Source of the DNA: Chrysochromulina tobinii
Lineage: Eukaryota > Haptophyta > Prymnesiales > Chrysochromulinaceae
NCBI GenBank assembly: GCA_001275005.1
Contig: JWZX01003412.1
Location: 1 to 64,000 of the forward strand
Length of the DNA: 64,000 bases
Direction: 5' to 3'
Shown here: positions 20,408 to 28,886 of the stretch, in pieces
How positions within the stretch are numbered: position 1 is the stretch's first letter
Layout of the letters: each line of letters opens with the position of its first letter
The notes under the pieces: generated by a model
What the model was told of the DNA's origin: nothing
Seen by the model: the letters and a program-made list of their open reading frames with translations, nothing else
Databases searched by the model: none
Position numbers and translations under genes: made by a program

Positions 20408-21964
20408 TCAGACCCGCCGGATCAGACCCGCCGCCTCCACCGGCACCGCCTCCGCTGCTGCAGCATCTTCCACAGGGGTCGGCTCTAGAGCTCGTGATGA
20501 CTCCTCGACGATGGGCAGCGCAGTTGGTTCGTCACTTGGTTCGTCAGTTGACTCCTCAATGATGGGCTGCGCAGCGTGCACGCGAAACGCGGCTGGCGTC
20601 GTGTCGGTTTCGAAAGCAGCACGAGCAACTGCTAGTGCGGCAGCCTTTGCTGCCGCCTCCACCTTTGCCGCCTCGAGGGCCTCGGCAGCCTTTGCCACCG
20701 CCTCCACCTTTGCCGCCTCGAGTGCCACGGCAGCCTTCGCCGCCGCGTAATACCTCTTGGCCGCCTCGAGTTCGGCTGACGCGGCGGCCAAGGCCGCTTG
20801 CTGCGAAGCCGCTTGCCGCACAGCTTCTTTAGCCCATTTGCAGCGCGTCAAAAGCAGTTTACAGAGATTTTCCTCTAGCACAGATCCGTGATGGCACAAT
20901 TCATCGGGCAGCGACGCGTCGAACATGCATGCAAAGCCGAGCATGATTGCTACCAGCTGCGAACTGCTCGCGCCGCCAAAGATGCGCACAAATGGCTCCG
21001 CAGTCGTGCCTTCATCGATGAAGCTGAGTTCTGCTGCCTGCTCCGCGGCAAGATCAACGTCAGGAACAGCAGCCAGTGCAGATGGCGGCGGGCTCAGAAA
21101 AGCGAGGAGCAAGTCCCTCACGTCACCTCTCAACTGCTCTCGCACCAGCGACTCTAACGTCTGTCCGTGCAGCATGGCGTACTCGTACCGCAGTGCTTGC
21201 GCCGCCTCCAAGTCGGCTGAGCCGATCACTTCGATGAACACGTCCTCACGAAAACGCCGCAAGGGCCGAAGCGCCTGTGCCGTCGTCAGGTCGGCTGAGC
21301 CGATCACGTCGATGAACACGTCCTCACGGATGCACCCGAAGAAGCACGTTTCTCGAGCTGCGTGCAGCTGCCGAGCCTTCCGTGCGGCGTCTGCGTTTCT
21401 CAGACTCCCGCCGCAGCCGTCGGCAGCGCTTGCAGCGCCATCTGGGATCGATTTGAGAACACGTGACACGCGTCGAGAGAGCATGGTCCGCGTCGGCGAG
21501 GCTGGGCACGTACGCTGAATGTGGTGAAGGAGCGTGCGTCTTTCGAAAACCGACTGACCTTCGCCGAGAGCAATGCGTTGCTCATCGAACGCCCGTGCAA
21601 CGACAGCAAGCTTTCTCTCCGGCATACGGGAGAGCACTTGAAGCAAGCCAACCGTTGAGATGTTGTGCAGTTTAGTAGCAGATTCCGCAGCTTCGAGATG
21701 GTTACGCAGCTCTGTCTCAGTGGTGCACGAGGCCGAGGCTGCATTGACCAACATTTCGCCCAGTAGTGATATGGAGAGCTCGGCGAAGCGCTCGTACAAT
21801 GAGCCCGTGTACCCATGTGCTGTCCAAGCATCTGGCAGCCTCTGGAGTGCAGCATCTGGAGTGCAACCGATCAAGGCTGCACCGTCTTCCGCATACTGTG
21901 CGTTGTGCAGCCGTTCGGCGATGATGCGAGCTTCGGCCGCTGGGTCATACGTGGAAGTGTGCAT
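20408..21964 (-). CDS. Divergent annexin-like repeat protein
   Basis: The product is 518 residues with an ATG at 21964. Several segments match the annexin repeat pattern. The best is REDVFIEVIGSADLEAAQAL followed by YEYAMLHGQTLESLV and LRGDVRDLLLAFL (residues about 240-290). Weaker ones are at about 20-75, 90-150 and 315-375 (FVRIFGGASSSQLVAIM). Annexins bind acidic phospholipids through calcium; the type II GxGT loops are poorly preserved, so calcium dependence is doubtful. A 39-bp coding block is duplicated with a 78-bp offset (21212-21250 and 21290-21328), so REDVFI-VIGSADL appears twice. The last 130 residues are an Ala/Glu/Lys helix with repeated EALEAAKVEA blocks and an acidic tail. A remote helical-repeat protein is the alternative. 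Confidence 0.5.
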   Translation of the reverse strand: MHTSTYDPAAEARIIAERLHNAQYAEDGAALIGCTPDAALQRLPDAWTAHGYTGSLYERFAELSISLLGEMLVNAASASCTTETELRNHLEAAESATKLHNISTVGLLQVLSRMPERKLAVVARAFDEQRIALGEGQSVFERRTLLHHIQRTCPASPTRTMLSRRVSRVLKSIPDGAASAADGCGGSLRNADAARKARQLHAARETCFFGCIREDVFIDVIGSADLTTAQALRPLRRFREDVFIEVIGSADLEAAQALRYEYAMLHGQTLESLVREQLRGDVRDLLLAFLSPPPSALAAVPDVDLAAEQAAELSFIDEGTTAEPFVRIFGGASSSQLVAIMLGFACMFDASLPDELCHHGSVLEENLCKLLLTRCKWAKEAVRQAASQQAALAAASAELEAAKRYYAAAKAAVALEAAKVEAVAKAAEALEAAKVEAAAKAAALAVARAAFETDTTPAAFRVHAAQPIIEESTDEPSDEPTALPIVEESSRALEPTPVEDAAAAEAVPVEAAGLIRRV

Positions 21965-22653
21965 CTGACACGACCAACAAGACCGAGGTCATCACACCAG
22001 CGCGAAAGAAAATGACTTGTACGAAATCTGACGAAACTCGCTTTGAATAATTGCCTTCGAGTCGCACGGGCTACGTGCATTTCGCTTGGCAGCTGCTAGC
22101 TAGTATGTGACCAAATTCCAGAAAGGCCGAGTGTGAGTCGCTTAAGCGCGAACATCAAAATCGCGAACGCACGGCGTCTCGCACGTCTTTCTTTTTGCGT
22201 TCTCCTTGGCGTTCTCGCCAGCTTCCTGCATGCGCCGCTGCTCCGCGATCCTGCTACATTAAACTACATTAAACTAATTGACATCACTCACATCAGGATA
22301 CGTACATGTAACGTATAACAAACCCCACCAAATCGTATTGAATTAACTGAAACCCGCACCTGCATGTTATCATACTGCCAGAGGCACTTACTCCCCCACC
22401 CCTTGTCTCATGTTAGGGGTTTGTTAGGGTCTGGAGTTGGAGCGAGCGAGTGTCTGCAGTTGCATGAGACCAAGGTTCTGTGTCGCAGTTCGGGAACTTA
22501 GTTTTCATTATAGTGTCATTACAATAGCATCATTTAGGAAAGTCGCCGTCGGCGACGAATCCCTAGATCCTAATTCCTGGCTTTTTGTGATTTGTTTTGC
22601 TTCGGGGCCCGAACTATCAGCTTCGGGGCTCGAACTCGCACTGTGCGGGAGTG
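21965..22653. other. Divergent intergenic region (annexin-like / MBD-AP2)
   Basis: This is 689 bp between divergent starts. It is AT-richer than the coding DNA, with a doubled TACATTAAACTA near 22256-22276 and GTTAGGG-type words at 22413-22434. CTTCGGGGCYCGAACT is repeated at 22600 and 22621. Short open frames here look non-coding. Confidence 0.35.
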
Positions 22654-23319
22654 ATGCCGAAGGGGCAGCAGCGGCAGAACGGCCTCGCAGAGTGGGAGGC
22701 TGCGATGATGCTGAGCGACGACGAGGTTGACGATCGGCTGTGGGATGGCGCTTATAAAGATGGCTGGCGCATTGTTCCGAGGGCAGACGCCGAGGGATGT
22801 GCCCGTGGGACCATCCGGTACACCTACGTGGCACCTTCAGGTGAGCGACTTAGGTCCAAGACGGCGGCATACGCCGAAAACGAGGGTACCCGCCTGTTGC
22901 ACCCTGCGACAAGTGACGCGCAGATTTCTCCTATCTCGGCCGCCGCAAAACAAGAGGCCGATGAGGCCGGTCTAGTGCTCGAACGTTCAAAACGCTCAGC
23001 GACGGGCTATAAGAATGTGGTTCGCATCCGCGGCATGCGCAAGCCCTTCAAAGCCGAGATGATGGTCAGCAAGAAGGTCATGAGTCTGGGCTTCTTCTCG
23101 ACTGCGGAAGAGGCAGCACTCTGTTGCGCCCGACAACGCGCAGCGGTGCCAGCAGGGGCCCGATGCCTGCACCTCTCTTTCGCGACTGTGCGCACACAAT
23201 GGCGTTCCGACTGTGTGGACGCAGATCCGGTAGCGACCAAAGTTGGCGCACATCCGGCGGTGGCGGCAGCGTCAGATCCGCCGCCGCCACCACCGCCGCC
23301 GGACGCACGCGCCGCCTGA
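22654..23319 (+). CDS. MBD-like plus AP2/ERF-domain protein
   Basis: This is a 221-residue candidate DNA-binding protein. The frame opens with TTG, so I use the ATG at 22654 (MPKGQQRQNG). Residues about 36-77 resemble a methyl-CpG-binding domain: GWRIVPRADAEG, then TYVAPSGERLRSKTAAYAE, with the typical P-x-G-x-x-x-R-S core. Residues about 117-160 are an AP2/ERF-like fold: TGYKNVVRIRGMRKPFKAE followed by LGFFSTAEEAALCCARQRA, which is the three-strand-plus-helix pattern. The C-terminus is a short poly-proline run. AP2 domains bind GC-rich DNA and MBDs can read 5-methylcytosine; the two on one short protein suggest a chromatin or transcription factor. The AP2 assignment is firmer than the MBD. 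Confidence 0.65.
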   Translation: MPKGQQRQNGLAEWEAAMMLSDDEVDDRLWDGAYKDGWRIVPRADAEGCARGTIRYTYVAPSGERLRSKTAAYAENEGTRLLHPATSDAQISPISAAAKQEADEAGLVLERSKRSATGYKNVVRIRGMRKPFKAEMMVSKKVMSLGFFSTAEEAALCCARQRAAVPAGARCLHLSFATVRTQWRSDCVDADPVATKVGAHPAVAAASDPPPPPPPPDARAA

Positions 23320-23948
23320 CGCGGCTGCCTAGCGGCTGCCGGTGGCGCGGGCGATGCGGCCCGGTAGTGCAGATAAGTGCAGAGGGTGTGGCCGAGGAAG
23401 GCATTCTCGGCGCTCGGGCACGTCGGTCTCGTCAGCATCGGCGACAGGTCGCCCTTTCAGCTCGCACGAGGGCTACACGAGGGCCGCGCGCACTCGGTGG
23501 AGCCGATGGAGTGTGAGGATGTGTGTACTGGCTACAAGGACTGCGGCAGCGGAAACCGCGTGCGGAACGGCGTGGTAGGTGCTACGCCTGTAGTCCTCGT
23601 GTACATGTTGTAATCGGTATCTCTCGATCTGGGCAACGGGGGGCACGAGCAGTCACATTACGTCTCGACCGTATCTCGACCGCCGCTCCCGGTACGCTTT
23701 CGGCTTTGTGTACTGACTACTGTGACTCATCTCTCGATGTTCGATGGTGTATGTGTCGTGTCCAGTCGCGTAAATGTTCTGCTTCAAGCAAGCAAGCAAG
23801 CTAATTAGTCGAAACAACACAAGTACCTAAACGCCTGCTTGCTTGCTAGCTTTCTGCTTCAAGATCATCACGAGGGTTGCATGCGTTTCGTTTTTTCGAA
23901 AATGCAGTCCAGTTTTCTTTTAGGAGTCTTTGGAGGCCGAGGTTCCTC
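23320..23948. other. Intergenic region before the filamin-repeat gene
   Basis: No gene is evident. Positions 23785-23865 hold (CAAG)n and, facing it, (CTTG)n: AAGCAAGCAAGCAAGCTA and GCTTGCTTGCTAGC. These can pair as a hairpin about 80 bp upstream of the presumed start. A related CAAGCAAGCAAG tract followed by GTCGAAAC recurs near 62030. Confidence 0.4.
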
Positions 23949-26900
23949 ATGCGTGAACTTCATGGATTCATGGAGAGTGGCTACAGCATATCGGAATATG
24001 AAACTATCCCAGTCCCGGGACATTGCACCGTGAGCGGCATGTTCGGCGATCAATCCAAGCCGACGATCCACCAGCGGTCTACTTTCACTATCACGGCCAA
24101 GGATGCGAACGACACGCAACTTGAGGGAGGCGGCGATGCATTCTTCGTCCACATTCGCGGCGCAGACCGTGCACGTGCGCGAGTGGCGGACAATCACGAC
24201 GGCACGTACACCGTGGCGTGGAAGCCAACTATCAGTGGCAAATACAAGATCTGCGTCTCTCTCTTTGGTGAGGCGCTGAAGGGCAGTCCGTTCGAGGTGA
24301 CTGTTGATGGGCCGGTGCCGCACCCGTCGCGATGTGAGGTACGCGGTGAGGCGCTTTTTCGCACCACCGCCCGCGTGCCCTCGACATTCGAGATCAGCTT
24401 TCGGGACCGTGCTGGCAACACTGCGCACGCCGTTGAGCTCGACGTGTACGTCACGCCCGTGCCTGACGGCCTGTCGAGTCCTGTCCAGCATTCGGCGTGG
24501 GACGTGGCGACACAAGCCAGCGACATGCGTTTCCTCTCCAAGAACAAAGCTAATCGTGAAGACAGTGGCGACGGCAAAGGTGGCAGCGGTGGCACGGCGG
24601 CGATCAAGGGCGGCAAAGTGACGAAGGGCGCAGGCTCGCCAAAAGGTGGATCGTCGAGTGGATCGAGGCCTGGATCGCCAACGGGAGAGGACGCGCAGGC
24701 GGCGGCGGCGCCCAAGACGACGGCCAAGGGGGCCGTCAAGGATGCAGCAGCATCGACTCGAAAGCAGATAGCCAAGGGTAGCCCGCGCAGTCCGATGGAG
24801 GAGACGGAGGAGGAGGCGGAGGAGGCGGCGGAGGAGCTGATCTCGCTCAAAGACGGTGTGTCCCGGCGGCGACGCGCGTTTCCGATTCAAGTCGGCCGAC
24901 ACCCCCTGCACGCGCGCCGCCAGCCCGAGCCGGGCAGCGACCCGCTGGGCGTGCAGCTCGAGCCGGAGCAGCTGGCGACCGTGCTCGAGGAGCATATCTC
25001 AAGCGACGGTCTCACAGTGTACGCCTGCGTCATGTTCGAGGAGGTCAACCTCGCATCGCCCGATTCGCCCCGCAGCAGCGCCACGGCCGTCATGCAGATG
25101 TTGCCCGACAACAAACGCACCACTGAGCCGCCGCGGGACGATTCGCCGTTCGTCCAGCCGGAGAGGCCGCACTCGCCGTTACGGCACCCGAGTTCGATCT
25201 TCAGACTCGACCTGAGCGGCTCTCTCAACTTGCTCACCTCGAGACCAGCCTCGCCTGCACTAGGCTCGAGGCGACACTCGGGTCGACTGGGCTCGCCCGG
25301 CCGTTCGAAGCCACCGACGGTGCACGTCGGCTGGATCACGATCAAAGCCCAAGGCAAGAAGCTGGTGAGTTTCCGACCCTCGCTGCCACGCTCTTGGCCG
25401 GCTCCTTCCTGCTGCGTGGCTGCATCTCTACCCACTTACTACCCACTCCATTCTGCAGCCCCCCCGCGTCTGTGACTGCCTCGCGCGCCTGTGTGTGTGT
25501 GTGCCGCGTGTTGTAGGTGAGCAGCCGCGTGCGATTGGAGCCATGGGTACGTCAGCAGGCGAACCTGTTGTGGAAGATGCAGCAGCTCAATGACCGTCTG
25601 CAGCGACAGAGCGGCGGCGGCGAGGCGGCACTCGACCCGACCGGCGTCGGCTTCGCGTACGGCTCGGTCTTCCCCGGCGTCCTACATGGCAAGGGACTGC
25701 TGCACGAGACACACAAGGTGAACTACTCCATCAACAGCGTGGGCCGCTACCTGCTGCACGTGCGCGTGCGTGACCAGTCTCGGCCGATCGCCGGCTCGCC
25801 CTTTGCGCTCGTCGTCGAGCCAGGCGTCGCGAGCCCGCACAAGACGTGGCTGCAGCCCGAGCATGGCCAGATGCGCGGGGAGGTGGGCCTGAGCGCCGGG
25901 GATGGCTGCCAGCTCGTGGTCCGAACGTACGATCGCACGGGGAACATGTGCAGGGCGGGTGGCGCCAAGGTCACAACAGGGAAGATGATGAGTAGGAAGC
26001 TCCAGCTGCAGGGCCAAGGCGTCGAAGGCGGTATCATCGGCGACCTCCGGTCTACGTGCATCGACAACGCGGACGGCACGTACAGGCTCACGTGGAAGAG
26101 CAAGAAGCGAGGCCCAGTGGACGTCGAGGTACTCATCAATGGGCAGCCTGTACGCGGCTCGCCCACCCGGCTCGACTTCGTGTCGACCAAGCCCTTGCTG
26201 CACAAGACGGTCCTGAGCGGCGAAGGGCTCAAGATGGCAGTTGCAGGCCGGCCAGCGCCGATCAAGCTGGCTCTCTCAGACGAGTACAACAACGCGTCCT
26301 CGCCGGAGGCGGGCTGGCGCGTCGTTCTCGCGATCACTAACAGCAAGAAGAAACTGAACGACATCGAGGACGGCAAGACTGACTACAAAGGCGAGTGGTC
26401 GCTGACGGTGCCGGGTGAGTACAATGTCTCGTACATAGCCACACAGGCAGGGTCCACCGATCTACACGTTTGGCGTGAGATGGAGGGCGCGGCGCGCGAG
26501 GCCTTTCCCGATTCGCCCTTTTCGGTGCATGTCACCTCGGGCGAGGCCGACGCGAGCAATTCGAAACTAGACCAGTGGTCGGTCGCCGCCGTCGCGTCCT
26601 CCAAGTCGAAAGGTAGCCCCAACTCGAAGAGCACCAAGGAGCAAGCGGCCGAATCGGCTGCCATGGTCAAGTCCAGGGTAGCCACCGCGGGCGACACGGT
26701 GAGCGTGCGCGCCTCGGGCATCGACCAGTACGGCAATGTGGCGCACATGATGCCTGAGATGCTCCGGGCGATCGTCGTCAAGCCGGATAAGACATCCTTC
26801 CAGCAGCCGATGTCGGACGTAACCAAGGCCATCAAGGGGGGCAAAGATGTCCAGGCCAAAGGCAGCACGTCGACGATGTACGAGGTGCGTCTTGAGGCGA

Positions 26901-27412
26901 TCACGAGCGGTACATATGAACTCGCCGTCGAGCTCGGGGGCGTGCCCATTGTCAACTCGCCGATTAAATTCGACGTCGAGCCGTCAGCACCAGTGCCACA
27001 GCACTCGAAGCTCGTGCTACCAGAGAATGCGGAGGCGCTCCGTGCCGATCTTGAGGCCCCTTCGACCGTGACGCTGCACACGTATGATCGCTATGGCAAC
27101 CGGTGCATCGTCGGAGGGTTGCGCGTCGCGGGCCGCCTGGCGATCGTCAAGCAGAGCCAGTCGGATAACACGGTCCTCCAGCCGAATAACAACTCGCTCA
27201 ACGTTGTAGACAATGGTGATGGCACCTACTCGATCCTCGTTGCCGTGATGATGACCAGCACCGTGAAGCTGATCATCAACATGGACAAGGACATGCCGGG
27301 TACTACTGGTGAGATGCCACCCGTCCAGCTCAGCTTCGTCAAGGCCGACGCTCCCAAGGACGACGCTGAGACTCACTCAGTCCTGGGCTCAGCCAGGATT
27401 GAGCCTGGCTGA
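23949..27412 (+). CDS. Filamin-repeat (IgFLN) protein, two exons
   Basis: The model is 1103 residues: exon 1 23949-25364, intron 25365-25516 (GTGAGT...TTGTAG, 152 nt, phase 0), exon 2 25517-27412. The join reads WITIKAQGKKL-VSSRVRLEPW. About five or six filamin/ABP280 immunoglobulin-like repeats are visible through the signature DNHDGTYTVAWKPTISGKY, followed by LKGSPFEVTV; in exon 2 DNADGTYRLTWKSKKRGPV, GSPFALVV and DNGDGTYSILVAV. Repeats 2 and 3 are separated by a long low-complexity insert (Gly/Ser/Lys, then Glu-rich). Filamin repeats are elastic rods that crosslink partners. No N-terminal CH actin-binding domain is seen, as in many protist filamin-like proteins. Alternative starts are 23970 or an upstream exon. 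Confidence 0.8.
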
Positions 27413-28236
27413 CAACTAGCCGCAACGCCATCGCTCAAGCTCCGCGGAGGATCTGAAGACAAGAAAGCATCGAGGGTGAGCGACGAGGACAGTGGCGACG
27501 ATGAAGTTGTGGGGCGATAGGAACCAGAGGGAAGTACTGTACACTCAGAGCGAGGCAGTCTTTGACGCGAACAATCGACGTACGTGACAATTTGTGTGCA
27601 GACGACGCGTGACCTCGAGCGCGTCGCGAGTCCTGCCTCTTGACTGACTGTGTGTGGTGAAATGCCATCCTGGAGTGTATGAGTATAGTGAGCTGTGTGC
27701 ATGGCATTTAGCGAAAAACTTGAACTGAGTTCGCAACTCGGAGTTGGCGTGGCAACGTGAGACGTCACTCGTCACTACGTCAGACGACGATTGTGAATGG
27801 AGGTATCACGTCAGGTAACTGCGTATTCGCTCCCAGCGCTCAGCATAAACGCGCCCACCTGCGTATACACACCTGGGAGCGTGTACATGTACGTTGAATC
27901 GTTGTACCACGACATGCATGATTCTGCAACCGCCCGCAAGAACCGCGAGAACCCGGGTGGCGCCGCCGCCCGCTCTCGCCCGCCGCGCTCTGGCTCTGCC
28001 GGTGGGTTGGCTCTCTCTGTGTCTGGTGGTCGTCTGGGCCCTCTAGGCTCGTGGCTGTGCAACCTCGACGCTAACATGAAATAGCTATCAGAAGATACTT
28101 CGTGGACCGGGAGGATATCCGACAACTTATCCGCGCAGTCAGGTATGAACCTGTCACAGGTCCTCGACCCTGGGCCGGCGGCGTGCGACCAGGTCTTTCT
28201 GTTTGCACGCAAACTTGACTGCGGTCGACAGAAGAA
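27413..28236. other. Convergent intergenic region
   Basis: This is 824 bp between convergent stops. Short open frames are present on both strands, but none has a recognisable domain or a coherent start. I see nothing else. Confidence 0.35.
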
Positions 28237-28671
28237 TCAAAGGATTCGATTGTAAAATTGAACCTGCGGAGCCTCCTTGAAGGGATCTGTCTCGCAGAAC
28301 TTTTTCCACGGCGCAAAGTGTGGCGCAATCAAGTGCGCATCAAAGCCTGCTTTGCCAATGTACTCTTCGTGGAGGTAGAATACGTTCTCCGTGGTCGTAT
28401 CCTCGCCCACGAGGAATGCAAGAGCGCCTGCCTCGTCGCGATTGGTGCCATCCCGATCGGCCAGGATGATTTCGAGGAACTCTGCACGTCGCTCAGGCTT
28501 CAGTACAATTTTGACATTGAGGCAGAAGACCTGCGTGCCAGCCTCGACGGCCCGCTTGCCTATAATGGCTTGCACGCTCTCCGCGGTCCACTTGCGCGTA
28601 TGCCAATAGTGCACACCGATTGCCGCCACGACCGCAGCAGCGCCCGCTGCGACCAACACGTTTGTAGACAT
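28237..28671 (-). CDS. Membrane-anchored antibiotic-biosynthesis-monooxygenase (ABM) domain protein
   Basis: The product is 144 residues with an ATG at 28671. An N-terminal hydrophobic span (VLVAAGAAAVVAAIGVHYW) anchors it. It is followed by a single ABM dimeric alpha/beta-barrel domain: FCLNVKIVLKPERRAEFLE, the helix RDEAGALAFLVGED, then FYLHEEYIGKAGFDAHLIAP and HFAPWKKF. ABM domains include quinone or small-molecule monooxygenases and heme-handling proteins, mostly as small dimers. The substrate cannot be inferred. The anchor suggests an organelle or ER membrane location. It is head to head (215 bp) with the Patched-like gene. Confidence 0.75.
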   Translation of the reverse strand: MSTNVLVAAGAAAVVAAIGVHYWHTRKWTAESVQAIIGKRAVEAGTQVFCLNVKIVLKPERRAEFLEIILADRDGTNRDEAGALAFLVGEDTTTENVFYLHEEYIGKAGFDAHLIAPHFAPWKKFCETDPFKEAPQVQFYNRIL

Positions 28672-28886
28672 AGCCGGTACAGTGTACAGTATCCCTACTT
28701 GTACTGTAGCACGAGAATGCTGTGAAGCGACTGTGTGAAGGTCCCATAACTTCAGTCGTCACTGCTCATCGCCGGGTTGTGGGATCGTCTTTGTTTCCGT
28801 GGGTGTGTTTTTTCCCCGTCTCACGTTTGCGGAGCATCGATCTCCGCGGGAGGTCCGACGCCCCTCGTGGTGGAATTGGACTGAAG
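28672..28886. promoter_or_regulatory. Head-to-head intergenic region (ABM protein / Patched-like)
   Basis: 215 bp separate the two divergent ATGs (28671 minus, 28887 plus). The plus-strand reading frame stays open across most of it but only with GTG initiation, so this is more likely 5' UTR and promoter. A GTACAGTGTACAGTATCC / TACTTGTACTGTA cluster near 28678-28706 is the only notable word. Confidence 0.35.
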
